From positions 62,001-126,000 of the forward strand of contig NZ_QFYS01000007.1 in assembly GCF_003254525.1 (NCBI RefSeq): a DNA stretch of 64,000 nucleotides, given 5' to 3'. Both the position numbers and the translations under genes were made by a program. The DNA comes from Phenylobacterium kunshanense. GTDB taxonomy: Bacteria; Pseudomonadota; Alphaproteobacteria; Caulobacterales; Caulobacteraceae. Within the stretch, counting starts at the first letter, position 1; every line of letters begins with the position of its first letter. Positions 13,963 to 23,213 of this stretch are shown here, piece after piece. A model generated the notes under the pieces. That model did not search any database. It was not told the origin of the DNA and worked only from the letters and a program-made list of their open reading frames with translations.

Positions 13963-15113
13963 TGGGCGGACCTCGGCTGGGCCTGGGCCTGCTGGGGCGC
14001 GGCCTGTGTCTGTGGCGCGGCGGCCGGCGCGGCCTTCTGCCGGAAGACGTCGGGGGGCAGGATGATCGGGGCGCTGGCGCCCTTGGCGTCGATCACCACC
14101 TTGTTCGAAGATTGCAGGATGCGCTGCATGGTCTCGATGTAGAGGCGGTCGCGGGTCACGCCCGGCGCGCGGCGATATTCCGCATAGATCTGGTTGAAGC
14201 GCGCGGCCTCGCCCATGGCTTCGCGCACGGCCTGTTCGCGGTACGCCTGGGAGGCCTGGGTGATCCGGGCGGCGTCGCCCTTGGCTTCGTTCACGACGCG
14301 GTTGCGATAGGTGTTCGCCTCGTTGACGAAGGACTCGGCGTCCTGCGAGGCGCTCTGCACGTCGCGGAAGGCGGCGACCACCTCCGGAGGCGGGCCCGCC
14401 TCGCGGATCTGCACTTCGACCACGCTGATGCCGGAGCCCCACGCGTCGAGGGTGCGCTGCATCAGGTCGCGCGCCTGCTGCTGCACCTGGCCGCGGCCCG
14501 TGGAGATGATCGGCTGGAGCTGGGTGCGGCCCACCACTTCGCGCATGGCGCTCTCGGCGACGGCCGCGACGGCGGCGTCCGGATCGCGGGTGGCGAAGAG
14601 GTAGCGGGCGGCGTCCGCGACGCGCCAGGTGACGCTGAAATCGATGTCGATGATCTGGCCGTCGCCGGTCAGCATCTGGCTTTCGGCGTTGCCCTCGGCG
14701 CCCGATCCGCCAACGTCGGTCCGCTTGAGGGACGTCACGGGCACCTTCTCGACCCGCTCGATGGGCGCGGGGATATGGTAGCGCAGACCCGGCGTCTCCG
14801 ACCGGGAATAGGCGCCGAAGGTCAGCACGATCGCCTGTTCGGCGGGCTGGACCACATAGAAGCCGGACAGCGCCCAGAGGCCCACGGCGCCGCCTGCCAC
14901 CGCGATCCAGACGGAGCGCTTCGGCTGGCCGCCGGGGCCGTTGAACAGGTCGCGCAGGCGGCGACTGAGATCCTCGAAGCCCGCGTTGAAGTCGGGTCCG
15001 CCGGGCCGGCGGGGGCCGCCGCCCTGAGGCCGCCGCGGGCCATTGCGTTTGTCGTCTCCGCCCGAGGGCGCACCCCATGGGCCGGGGTTGGCGTTATCGT
15101 TCCAGGGGGGCAT
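13959..15113 (-). CDS. hflK: HflK, modulator of the FtsH membrane protease
   Basis: Partner of HflC, 384 residues. The N-terminal 60 residues are Gly/Pro/Asn-rich and disordered (NDNANPGPWGAPSGG, GPRRPQGGGPRRPGG), as usual for HflK. One membrane segment follows (SVWIAVAGGAVGLWALSGFYVV), then the SPFH domain (QAIVLTFGAYSRSETPGLRYHIPAPIE) and a helical C-terminal part ending in a Gln/Pro/Ala-rich tail. The first gene of the hflKC pair, divergent from mrp across a 141-bp region that contains an AAGCCC/GGGCTT inverted repeat (15175-15191). Confidence 0.95.
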   Translation of the reverse strand: MPPWNDNANPGPWGAPSGGDDKRNGPRRPQGGGPRRPGGPDFNAGFEDLSRRLRDLFNGPGGQPKRSVWIAVAGGAVGLWALSGFYVVQPAEQAIVLTFGAYSRSETPGLRYHIPAPIERVEKVPVTSLKRTDVGGSGAEGNAESQMLTGDGQIIDIDFSVTWRVADAARYLFATRDPDAAVAAVAESAMREVVGRTQLQPIISTGRGQVQQQARDLMQRTLDAWGSGISVVEVQIREAGPPPEVVAAFRDVQSASQDAESFVNEANTYRNRVVNEAKGDAARITQASQAYREQAVREAMGEAARFNQIYAEYRRAPGVTRDRLYIETMQRILQSSNKVVIDAKGASAPIILPPDVFRQKAAPAAAPQTQAAPQQAQAQPRSAQ

Positions 15114-15254
15114 CGAGGGTTCGCGTCGTCCTTCCGGGCAGGCGCTTGAGACAGGCGTTCAACGAAGTTCCTTAAAGCCCATGGCGGGCTTGTAAACCGG
15201 CGCTGTCAGCCGGATATGAGACGCCTCCGGCGGCAAAGCAAGACACAGTGACAC

Positions 15255-16364
15255 ATGAGTGAAGCCGTTGGTCCTGATCGGACCGCCATCCTGAATGCCC
15301 TCGACGAGGTCAGGGATCCGAAGTCGGGCCAGGGCCTGACGAGCGCCGGCCTGGTCCGTGGCCTCGTCATTCGCGGGGGCCGGGTGGCCTTCATGCTGGA
15401 GGTGTCTCCCGCCGACATCGAGGCCTACCGCCCCGTGCGCGACCAGGCCGAAGAGGTGCTGGCCCACATGGACGGGGTGGAGGTGGCCCAGGTCGTCCTG
15501 ACCACGGAGATCCAGGCGCCGTCGGCGCCGCAGCTCAAGGTCTCGCCCCGCCGCGCCAGGGTGGCCGAGGATCCGCAGGCCAGGCTGCACCCCATGGTCG
15601 ACGCCGAGAAGCCGGCGCACGTGAAGCGCGTCATCGCCGTGGCCAGCGGCAAGGGCGGGGTGGGGAAGTCCACGGTCTCGGTGAACCTCGCCGCGGCCCT
15701 GGCGAAGCTGGGCAAGCGGGTCGGCCTGCTGGACGCCGACATCTACGGGCCCTCCGCCCCGACCATGCTTGGCATCGACGGCGAGCCGACCTTCGACGAG
15801 CACAAGCGCCTGAACCCCATGGAGGCGTGGGGGATCAAGGTGATGTCCATCGGCTTCATCGTCGAGCCGGGCACGGCCAACATCTGGCGCGGTCCGATGG
15901 CGTCGTCCGCGCTGCGCAGCCTGATGAACGCCAACTGGGGGACGGAGGCCGAGCCTCTGGACGTGCTGGTCATCGACCTGCCGCCCGGCACGGGCGACAT
16001 CCAGCTCACCCTGGTCCAGAAGCTGAAGCTGGACGGCGTGGTGGTCGTCTCCACGCCGCAGGAGATCGCCCTGATCGACGCGCGCCGCGCGGCGCAGATG
16101 TTCGACAAGACCGGCGCGCCGATCCTGGGGGTGGTCGAGAACATGGCCTACTTCGCCGACAGCTCGGGGGTGAAGGTGCCGATCTTCGGGTCCGGCGGCG
16201 CCAGGGCCGAGGCCGAGCGCCTTGGCGTGCCCCTGCTGGCGGAAATTCCGATCGAGGTGCCCCTCCGCGAGGCCTGCGACCAGGGGCGGCCGCTGGTGGC
16301 CGTCAACGACCGGAGCGCGGCGGCCCAGGCGTTCCTGGACCTCGCGCGGCGGATCGCGCTCTAG
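15255..16364 (+). CDS. mrp: Mrp/ApbC-type iron-sulfur carrier P-loop ATPase
   Basis: P-loop NTPase of the Mrp/NBP35 family, a scaffold or carrier for Fe-S clusters. Residues 1-90 form a MIP18/DUF59 domain (AILNALDEVRDPKSGQGL). The deviant Walker A is ASGKGGVGKSTVSVNLA, switch I DADIYGPSAPTMLG and Walker B LVIDLPPGTGDIQLTL. The CxxC cluster-binding pair found in many family members at the ENMAYF segment is missing: here it reads ENMAYFADSSGVKVPIFG with no cysteine. Length 369 residues is normal. The TAG stop shares CTAG with the stop of the convergent MFS gene. Confidence 0.93.
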   Translation: MSEAVGPDRTAILNALDEVRDPKSGQGLTSAGLVRGLVIRGGRVAFMLEVSPADIEAYRPVRDQAEEVLAHMDGVEVAQVVLTTEIQAPSAPQLKVSPRRARVAEDPQARLHPMVDAEKPAHVKRVIAVASGKGGVGKSTVSVNLAAALAKLGKRVGLLDADIYGPSAPTMLGIDGEPTFDEHKRLNPMEAWGIKVMSIGFIVEPGTANIWRGPMASSALRSLMNANWGTEAEPLDVLVIDLPPGTGDIQLTLVQKLKLDGVVVVSTPQEIALIDARRAAQMFDKTGAPILGVVENMAYFADSSGVKVPIFGSGGARAEAERLGVPLLAEIPIEVPLREACDQGRPLVAVNDRSAAAQAFLDLARRIAL

Positions 16365-17785
16365 CTCCGCGTCGGCGGCGCGTGCTCTTCGCCGGTCAGG
16401 CTCTCCAGGCCCGCGGCCGAATCCAGGATCGCCGCATCCCGCAGGTCGAGCTGGCGCCGGATCTCGGCGGCCTTGTCGGCCGTCAGCCGGTAGCCGACCA
16501 GGCACACGGCGCCGATGGTGACGAAGATCACCGGCCCCACGAGGAACACGAGCATCAATGCCTCGATCGCCTCGGGGGTGTTCCCCGAGCCCGCCTTCGG
16601 ATCGTAGCCCGTCGCGCTCAGCACCAGGAAGGTCAGCCAGATGCCGACCCCGGACGCGATCTTCGAGGTCAGGGTGGTCAGGGCGTAGAGCAGGCCGCTC
16701 CGTTCCTTGCCCTGGCGCAGGCGCATGTCGTCGGCCACGTCGGCCGTCATCGCGCGCGTCAGCACGTTGAACCCGCTGGCCATGAAGCCGGTGAAGAACA
16801 GGGTCGGCAACGCCGTCAGCAACTGGCCCTTCGGCAGGAAGGCCAGGCTCACCAGAAGCAGCGAGTAGGCCACCGCCGCCAGCATCACCGTCCGGTGCTT
16901 GCTCAGCCGGGTCGCCACCCAGGCCAGGGCCGGCGCCCCGGCGATGCCGGAGAGGATGTAGACCAGCAGCAGGATGTTCGCCTGGCCTGACGTGAAGCCC
17001 ATGTAGTCGCGCGAGAAGAAGAGGTAGAGCGCGGCCATCCAGCCGGGACCGAGCGACAGCGCCAGGTCCGCCAGCAGGATGCGGGACATGTTCCGATCGA
17101 AGACCAGCTCGACATAGTCCCGCAGGCGGAAGCGGGCGTCGGGCGAGTCCCGGGTCACCGCTTCGGGTGTCCGCCACACCACCAGGGCGACGGCGATGGG
17201 CGCCAGCACGATGAGGTACCAGATCATGGTCCTCACCCCCTCGGCCTCCGTGTATCCCATCCGCTCCATGACGATGGGGATCAGCAGGACGCTGACGGCG
17301 CCTGCTACGCCCACCGCCATCATGACCCCGAAGAGACGGGCCCGGTCATCGTAGGACTTGGCGAGCGTGGAGGCCCAGGCCTGGTGCGACAGCAGGAGAA
17401 TGGACGTCCCCAGGTACATGACCAGGAGCCACGTCATCAGGCCGTTGATCCCGACATCGCGGTCGGCCATCAGCAGCATGTAGAGGCCGAGCATCATGAA
17501 CGGCGCGCCGAGGAGGGTCCAGAACCGGTAGCGCCCCCAGCGGGTGCGCGTCCGGTCCATCGCGAGCCCCAGGGCCGGCTCGATGGGCACGTCGATCAAC
17601 CTGACCAGGCCGAACGCCGCGCCGACGACCGCCAGCTCGACGCCGATGTTGCCTGCGAAGTAGGCCGGCAGGTGCACGGCCACGGCGATGCCCAGCGCCT
17701 GGAGGGGCAGGCTGGTGGCCGAAAAGGCCAGCGCCGTGCTCAGCGGAAGGCGCGTGGAGGCGCCCCGGGCTGCGGGCGTGCTCAC
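16361..17785 (-). CDS. MFS carrier of the GPH (MelB-like) family, copy 2
   Basis: A 474-residue membrane carrier with about twelve hydrophobic segments. The GPH signature is visible after segment 2: GLVRLIDVPIEPALGLAMDRTRTRWGRYRFW, where the Asp and Arg residues resemble the cation/sugar site of MelB-type symporters. Family members move glycosides with H+ or Na+; the substrate is not evident. It overlaps the upstream paralogue by ATGA (17785-17782) and shares that gene's layout, including the C-terminal LDLRDAAILDSAAGLESLTGEEHAP. Confidence 0.85.
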   Translation of the reverse strand: MSTPAARGASTRLPLSTALAFSATSLPLQALGIAVAVHLPAYFAGNIGVELAVVGAAFGLVRLIDVPIEPALGLAMDRTRTRWGRYRFWTLLGAPFMMLGLYMLLMADRDVGINGLMTWLLVMYLGTSILLLSHQAWASTLAKSYDDRARLFGVMMAVGVAGAVSVLLIPIVMERMGYTEAEGVRTMIWYLIVLAPIAVALVVWRTPEAVTRDSPDARFRLRDYVELVFDRNMSRILLADLALSLGPGWMAALYLFFSRDYMGFTSGQANILLLVYILSGIAGAPALAWVATRLSKHRTVMLAAVAYSLLLVSLAFLPKGQLLTALPTLFFTGFMASGFNVLTRAMTADVADDMRLRQGKERSGLLYALTTLTSKIASGVGIWLTFLVLSATGYDPKAGSGNTPEAIEALMLVFLVGPVIFVTIGAVCLVGYRLTADKAAEIRRQLDLRDAAILDSAAGLESLTGEEHAPPTRS

Positions 17786-19203
17786 GAGGGACGGTTGGCC
17801 GGGGCGAGGTCTTCGCCGGTCATGGCTTCCAGCCCGGCGGCGGGATCGATCAGGGCGTCGCGCTCCTCCAGCTTGCGCTGGATCTCGGCGTGGCGCTCAG
17901 CGCTGAGACGGTAGCCGAAGAAGCAGGCGCCGGCGGCCATGACGAACACGATCGGGCCGACGATGTAGGCGATCTCCAGGCCGCGGATCGCCTCGGGCGT
18001 GTTCACCGCCCCCGCCTGAGCTTGGTACCCGATGGCGGCCAGCACGTTGAAGGTGAGGAAGATGGAGCCGGCGGTGGCCAGCTTCGACGTCGCCGTGATC
18101 CCGGCGTACATGAGCCCCATCCACTCGCGCCCGCTCTCCAGCCGCAGTTCATCGGCGATGTCGGCGCAGATGGCCCGGATCATGACCGTGAAGCCGGCGG
18201 CCATGGCGCCGACGATGAACATGCCGGGCGCAAAGATCAGGAACTCCCCAGGCGGGAAGAAGGGCAGGGCGATCAGGCCGAGCGAGTAGATCGTTGTGTT
18301 CACGATCAGGGCGCGGTGCTTGCTGATCCGGTTGGCCAGCCAGGCGGCGAACGGCGCGCCGGCGAACCCTGCGGCGACGTAGATCAACAGCAGGAGGTTG
18401 GCCTGGGCCGTGTCGAAGCCGCGACTGTCCTTGAAGTAGAACAGGTACATGGCCGCCATCCAGCCGGGCCCGAGCGTCACCAGCAGGTCCGCGGCCAGCA
18501 CCCGCACGACGTTGCCGCGGGTGAACAGCGCCGCGTAGTCCTTGAGCGTGAAGTGGGTGGAGTGGTCCTTGGCGATGCGCTCCGGCGAAAGCCCCACGAC
18601 CAGCGCGCACGTCACGGCCGTGCTGATGATGATGAACCAGATCATGGCTCGGACGCCCTCGGCGTCGCTGGCGCCCGCCTGGGTCATGAAGACCGGGATC
18701 AGCAGCACCGCCATGGCGCCGATCACGCCGAGCGCGGTGATGGCGCCGAAGATCCGCGATCGCTCCTTGTAGGTCGCCGCGAGGCGTCCGCCCCAGGCCA
18801 GGTGCGAGAGGTAGATGCCCGAGTATCCCAGGTACATCACCAGCAGCCAGAACCCGAGGTACAGGGCGCCGACCGCGCTGTTCGACTGGATCAGCATGTA
18901 GAAGCCGAGCATCAGCACCGGCGCGCCGCAGGCCATCCAGATGCGATAGCGGCCGAAACGGGTCCGGGTGCGGTCCATGGCGACGCCGATGGCGGCGTCG
19001 ATCGGGATATCGATGAAGCGCACCAGCGCGAAGATGGTCCCGACCACCGCCAGCGAAAGGCCGAGCTCGGAGGCGAAATATCGGGGCAGGTGGACCGTGG
19101 CCGCCAGGGTCAGGGCGCCGACGGGCACCGCCGCGCTGGCGAAGGCCAGGACCGCAGGAAGCGAGAGCGCGCCAGTCGCTGCGGACGGCTTGGCCTTGGA
19201 CAC
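17782..19203 (-). CDS. MFS carrier of the GPH (MelB-like) family, copy 1
   Basis: A 473-residue paralogue of the next gene with the same topology and signature (ALVRFIDIPIDAAIGVAMDRTRTRFGRYRIW). The C-terminal tail LEERDALIDPAAGLEAMTGEDLAP is also shared, so the pair arose by duplication. The two genes overlap by four bases and are surely cotranscribed. An SDR gene lies upstream on the same strand beyond a double hairpin. Substrate unknown. The two copies could be alternative carriers or a heteromeric pair; nothing in the sequence decides this. Confidence 0.85.
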   Translation of the reverse strand: MSKAKPSAATGALSLPAVLAFASAAVPVGALTLAATVHLPRYFASELGLSLAVVGTIFALVRFIDIPIDAAIGVAMDRTRTRFGRYRIWMACGAPVLMLGFYMLIQSNSAVGALYLGFWLLVMYLGYSGIYLSHLAWGGRLAATYKERSRIFGAITALGVIGAMAVLLIPVFMTQAGASDAEGVRAMIWFIIISTAVTCALVVGLSPERIAKDHSTHFTLKDYAALFTRGNVVRVLAADLLVTLGPGWMAAMYLFYFKDSRGFDTAQANLLLLIYVAAGFAGAPFAAWLANRISKHRALIVNTTIYSLGLIALPFFPPGEFLIFAPGMFIVGAMAAGFTVMIRAICADIADELRLESGREWMGLMYAGITATSKLATAGSIFLTFNVLAAIGYQAQAGAVNTPEAIRGLEIAYIVGPIVFVMAAGACFFGYRLSAERHAEIQRKLEERDALIDPAAGLEAMTGEDLAPANRPS

Positions 19204-19310
19204 TTGAACCCTCTCCTGGAACGGCGCCTCTACCCGGGCGCGCTGGCCCTAGGTTACGCGCGTTCAGTCATGCAGGCGCAAGTGGAATTGGGTTACAAAC
19301 TCGAAAGACG

Positions 19311-19360
19311 GCCATGCCCGGATGCATGGCCGCGCCTCCCTGCAACGACAGGGAGGCGCG
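19311..19360. repeat. Two adjacent perfect hairpins between SDR and MFS genes
   Basis: GCCATGC (19311-19317) pairs with GCATGGC (19324-19330), and directly next to it a 12-bp stem at 19331-19342 pairs perfectly with 19349-19360 around a 6-nt loop (CAACGA). They lie just after the SDR stop (19371) on that strand. No T-run follows, so they are more likely an mRNA-stabilising or Rho-associated structure than a classical terminator. Confidence 0.7.
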
Positions 19361-19370
19361 CCGGCAGGAC

Positions 19371-20276
19371 TCAACCGCCCTGCATCTTCCGGAAGAACTT
19401 CGCGGTCTGTTCGCCGCCGTTCAGATAGGCCTTCTGGCCCGTCTCGTCGGTGATCTTGGCCCAGTTGTCGCGGATCGATTCCACGGTGGCCGAGCCACCA
19501 AGATACACGCCCTCGGTCTCCACGATGCGCGACAGGGCGAAGGCGCCCGCGCCGGCGGTCAGGACCGCGCCGGTCGGAGCGTCTTCAGAGCACAGGAACA
19601 CGACACCGGGGGTGACGTACTCGGGCTTCAGTTGCGCCAGCACCTGCTCGGGCATGCCGAGGTTCTCGGTCATCCGGGTCGCGGCCACCGGGCTGATGGC
19701 GTTGACGTGGACGTTGTTCTTCTGCCCCTCGAGCTTCAGCGAGTTCATGAAGCCGACCAGGCCCAGCTTGGCCGCGCCGTAGTTCGACTGGCCGAAGTTG
19801 CCGTAGAGGCCCGTGGACGAGGTGGTGACGACGATGCGGCCATAGTTCTGGGCCCGCATGATGTCCCAGACGGCCTTGGCCGGCTTCACCGTGCCCATCA
19901 GGTGGACGTCGACCACGACCTGGAAGTCGGCGATGTCCATCTTGGTGAAGGACTTGTCGCGCAGGATGCCGGCGTTGGCGACCAGGATGTCGATCCGGCC
20001 CCAGGCGTCCATGGCGTCCTTGACCATCCGGGCGACGCCGGCGTCGTCGGTCACCGACGAGCCGTTGGCGATGGCCTCGCCGCCGAGCGCCTTGATCTCC
20101 TCGACGACCTTGTTGGCCGCGTCCGAGCCGCCGCCCGAGCCGTCGACCGAGCCGCCCAGGTCGTTGACGACGACCTTCGCGCCGCGCCGCGCCAGTTCGA
20201 GCGCGTGCTGGCGGCCGAGGCCCCCACCGGCGCCGGTCACGATCGCCACTTTGCCGTCGAAGCGGATGTCCGCCAT
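19371..20276 (-). CDS. SDR oxidoreductase, MFE-2-like 3-hydroxyacyl-CoA dehydrogenase type
   Basis: A 301-residue short-chain dehydrogenase. The Rossmann motif is VAIVTGAGGGLGRQHALELARRGAKVVVND, with NAGILRDKSF, then the catalytic Ser (VTTSSTGLYGNFGQSNYGAAK) and the Y-x3-K. The extended N-terminal pattern and the insertion LGGSVDGSGGGSDAANKVVEEI match the dehydrogenase unit of peroxisomal multifunctional enzyme type 2, which acts on 3-hydroxyacyl-CoA with NAD. The C-terminal 60 residues extend past the SDR core. Start ATG 20276 (MADIRFDGK) is the family N-terminus. Likely role in beta-oxidation of long-chain or branched acyl-CoAs; no neighbouring gene confirms it. Confidence 0.9.
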   Translation of the reverse strand: MADIRFDGKVAIVTGAGGGLGRQHALELARRGAKVVVNDLGGSVDGSGGGSDAANKVVEEIKALGGEAIANGSSVTDDAGVARMVKDAMDAWGRIDILVANAGILRDKSFTKMDIADFQVVVDVHLMGTVKPAKAVWDIMRAQNYGRIVVTTSSTGLYGNFGQSNYGAAKLGLVGFMNSLKLEGQKNNVHVNAISPVAATRMTENLGMPEQVLAQLKPEYVTPGVVFLCSEDAPTGAVLTAGAGAFALSRIVETEGVYLGGSATVESIRDNWAKITDETGQKAYLNGGEQTAKFFRKMQGG

Positions 20277-20377
20277 CAGGATCCCCTTTGGAACAGGTGT
20301 TCGGAATGCGGCGCGCGTTGTGCGGCGCAAGGGGAGTGGCGTCAAGCTGACCGAGGGGCGCCCCGCCGGCGAGGCGG

Positions 20378-22135
20378 TCAGGCCGCCTCGACCTCGGGCT
20401 GGCGGGCGGCGCCTTCCAGCGCCCGCTCGATCGCTTCGAACAGGCGAACGGCGTCGAGGGGCTTGGGCGCGACATCGTCGATGCCTGCCGCCAGGTACTC
20501 CGCGATCTGGTGGCTCATGGCGTTGGCGGTCACCGCGATGATCGGCGTCCGTGGGCGGGATTCCGCCGCCTCGGCGACGCGGATCTCGCGCGCCGCGGCG
20601 AGGCCGTCCATCACCGGCATCTGGATGTCCATCAGGATCACGTCCCAGCGGGCGCTGCGCCAGGCCTCCAGCGCCGCGGCGCCGTCCGCCACCACCACGG
20701 GGTCCAGGCCCGCCTGGCTGAGCAGGGTCTTCAGGACGAGCTGGTTCACCGCATTGTCCTCCGCCGCGAGGATGCGGATCGGCGGCGCATCGGGATCGGG
20801 CGAGGGCGCCGCGGTCTCGCTCAGGACGGCGATCGGCGCCGGGTCCGCCGCCCTCGGCAACGGCAGGACGACCGTGAAGATGGATCCCTTGCCCTCGACG
20901 CTGCTGGCGGTGATACGCCCGCCCATCTTCTCCGCGAGCGCCTTGCAGATCGTCAGGCCGAGCCCCACCCCGCCGTGCCGCCGGGTCGCGGAGGCGTCGC
21001 CCTGCACGAACTTGTCGAACAGGCCTTCGATCCGCTCGGCCGGGATGCCGATTCCGCTGTCGGCCACCTCCAGGACGAGGCCCTCGCCGCCGCGCGAGAC
21101 GGCCACCGCCACGCGTCCCCTGTCCGTGAATTTCACGGCGTTGGCGGTCAGGTTGTAGAGGATCTGCCGGACACGGACGGGATCGCCGCTGAAGCGGCCC
21201 TTGGCCTCGTCGTCGATGGAGAAGTCAAAGGCCAGGCCCTTGGCCGCGGCGAGCGGACCGAAGGTGGCGACCGCGCCCCGGGTCAGATGCTCCATGTCGA
21301 ACTCGGTCGGCTCCAGCCGCAGCTTGCCGGCCTCGATCTGGGAGAAGTCGAGGGCGTCGTTGAGCAGGCTGAGCAGCGTCTCCCCCGAGCGACGGACGAC
21401 CCGCAGCCGCTCCTTCTGCGCGGGGCTGAGCTCGTCGCGCTGCATCGCCTGGGCCATGCCGAGGATGCCGTTCAGCGGCGTTCGGATCTCGTGGCTCATG
21501 GTGGCCAGGAAGTCGGACTTGGCCCGGCTCGCCGCCTCGGCCGCGCGCTTGGCCTCCACCAGGCGCGTCCAGGCGTCGGCCAGCCGGATTCGCGCCGGCA
21601 GCAGGAGCACGGCGTACGTCGCGACGATGGCCACGGGTGTCAGGGCCTTGAGCCAGTCCCCGTTCGCCAGATGGCGCGCGAGGATGCCCCAGCTCGTCCA
21701 GACGATGACCGCCGCGTGCGGCGCCATCGCGGCCAGGAACAGTGGCGGGGAGGCATAGAGGCGGAGCAGGATGCTCACCGCCGAAAAGCCCACCAGGGCG
21801 ATGGCGAAGAAGCGCGCGCCCGTATCCGCGCCGGAATTGATCAGCGCGATCGCGGCGACGGCGTGCACGAGAGACAGGGCGAAGGTCACCGCGACGCCGG
21901 CTGCGTCGCTTCCGAGGTATCCCCGTCGCGCGACCACGGCTCTCTCGGCGCCGGTGATGGCCAGGTAGACGGCCATCCAGGCGGCCAGGAACGGGAGCGG
22001 CAGGACGGGCGCGCCGACCACACCCACCAGCGCAAGAATCACCAGCCGCCGCCAGAGGGCCGGCTGGGCCAGTAGCTGTTCCGGCGCCAGGTCTTCCGCC
22101 CTTGCCGGTGTCAGGCCGCCATCACCAGAACGCAT
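20378..22135 (-). CDS. Membrane hybrid histidine kinase (HisKA-HATPase-REC)
   Basis: A 585-residue hybrid sensor kinase. Residues 30-180 carry about six hydrophobic segments with little periplasmic loop, so sensing is probably within the membrane. The phospho-acceptor His215 is in TMSHEIRTPLNGILGMAQ. The ATPase domain has NLTANAVKFTDRGR, DSGIGIPAERIEGLF and GVGLGLTICKALAEKMGG. The C-terminal receiver has its Asp in WDVILMDIQMPVMDG. No output regulator is nearby. It lies 104 bp downstream of the exporter operon on the same strand and may be part of it. Confidence 0.93.
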   Translation of the reverse strand: MRSGDGGLTPARAEDLAPEQLLAQPALWRRLVILALVGVVGAPVLPLPFLAAWMAVYLAITGAERAVVARRGYLGSDAAGVAVTFALSLVHAVAAIALINSGADTGARFFAIALVGFSAVSILLRLYASPPLFLAAMAPHAAVIVWTSWGILARHLANGDWLKALTPVAIVATYAVLLLPARIRLADAWTRLVEAKRAAEAASRAKSDFLATMSHEIRTPLNGILGMAQAMQRDELSPAQKERLRVVRRSGETLLSLLNDALDFSQIEAGKLRLEPTEFDMEHLTRGAVATFGPLAAAKGLAFDFSIDDEAKGRFSGDPVRVRQILYNLTANAVKFTDRGRVAVAVSRGGEGLVLEVADSGIGIPAERIEGLFDKFVQGDASATRRHGGVGLGLTICKALAEKMGGRITASSVEGKGSIFTVVLPLPRAADPAPIAVLSETAAPSPDPDAPPIRILAAEDNAVNQLVLKTLLSQAGLDPVVVADGAAALEAWRSARWDVILMDIQMPVMDGLAAAREIRVAEAAESRPRTPIIAVTANAMSHQIAEYLAAGIDDVAPKPLDAVRLFEAIERALEGAARQPEVEAA

Positions 22136-22239
22136 GCGCCGCCTCCCCGCGGGGATTAGGCGGGGTCACCCTTTAATGAGTGCTTTACGCGCGAAGGTTG
22201 TGGCGCTGTGCCGCTTGCCCGCAGAAGCGGCGCCGTCGT

Positions 22240-23208
22240 TCAGCTCCGCGGGCTCGTCGCCTGCGCCTGCTGCTGGCCCCGCACGAACTTCACCAGCACG
22301 CGCTGGCCGATCAGGAACGGCGCGCCGGTGGAGTCCACCACCACCTCGACGACGCGGTCGTCGGTGCGTTCGCTGGGATCGTCCGACTGAAGCTTGCGGG
22401 CGCCGAAGACCGCGGCCCGCCGCAGCACCTTGCCGCCGTAGACCTTCGTCGGGTCGCTCTCGGGCGACATCTGCACCGTCTGACCGATGGCGACGTATGG
22501 CAGCGCGCCCTCGGCGATCTCGGCCCGGACGATGCGGCCCGCGCGCGGCTCCAGGTCGAACATGTTGGAGACGTTCAGGGTCGAGGCGCCGGCGCCGGGG
22601 TTCGCATAGCGGCGCACGATGCGGCCGTCGGCCGGCGCGCGGATGATCGAGAGCTCCTGGTCGTAACGGGCCTCGGCGGCGCGGGCCTCGGTGGTGGCGA
22701 CGATCGCCTGCTGGGCCATGATCTTCGCCTCGGCCTCGCGGACCCCGTCGCGCGCCTGGTCGAGCTTCTGGGCGGCCACGAAGTTGCTGGGGGCGAGGCC
22801 CTCCAGCCGGCGCAGCTCCCGCTGGGCGGCCGAGCGCTGGACGTCCAGCAGGGCCAGGGCGGCGCGCGCCTGGCGCACCTCGGCGGCGGCGCGGGCGGCC
22901 GCGAGGCGGGGTTCGTCGTCCTCCAGCCGGGCCAGGATCTGGCCCTGGGTCACGTCATCGCCTTCCTGCACCAGCACCTCGCGGATGACCCCGGCCCGGC
23001 GCGCCGCCACCTGGATGATGCCGCCCTCGACGTCGGCCTTGCCGTTGGCGATCGCGGCATAGGGGCTGGGCTTCACCTGGGCCGCGGCCGCGGCCTCCTT
23101 GGCCTTCTTGGCCTTGGCCTGGCCGGACATGAACATCGCGCCGCCGCCGGCGAGGGCGACGATCAGCAGGGCGATCCAGACAAAGCGGTTGCGGAACAGG
23201 GCGGGCAT
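22240..23208 (-). CDS. HlyD-family periplasmic adaptor of an ABC exporter
   Basis: Membrane-fusion protein of 322 residues. It has a single N-terminal membrane anchor (FVWIALLIVALAGGGAMFMSG), a lipoyl half (IIQVAARRAGVIREVLVQEGDDVTQGQILARLED), a long alpha-helical hairpin (residues 105-185, ending in an APADGRIVRRYANPGAGAS half-lipoyl) and a beta-barrel part. It would link the inner-membrane permease/ATPase to an outer-membrane channel. Gene order permease-ATPase-HlyD with gaps of -4 and 4 bp marks a DevBCA-like exporter; no TolC-type gene is nearby. Substrate unknown. Confidence 0.9.
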   Translation of the reverse strand: MPALFRNRFVWIALLIVALAGGGAMFMSGQAKAKKAKEAAAAAQVKPSPYAAIANGKADVEGGIIQVAARRAGVIREVLVQEGDDVTQGQILARLEDDEPRLAAARAAAEVRQARAALALLDVQRSAAQRELRRLEGLAPSNFVAAQKLDQARDGVREAEAKIMAQQAIVATTEARAAEARYDQELSIIRAPADGRIVRRYANPGAGASTLNVSNMFDLEPRAGRIVRAEIAEGALPYVAIGQTVQMSPESDPTKVYGGKVLRRAAVFGARKLQSDDPSERTDDRVVEVVVDSTGAPFLIGQRVLVKFVRGQQQAQATSPRS

Positions 23209-23213
23209 GGTCT

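Noticed and set aside
17890..19428. Long + strand frame opposite the GPH carrier gene
   Set aside because: Its product is a Gly/Arg/Glu/His-rich artefact antisense to a clear membrane carrier.
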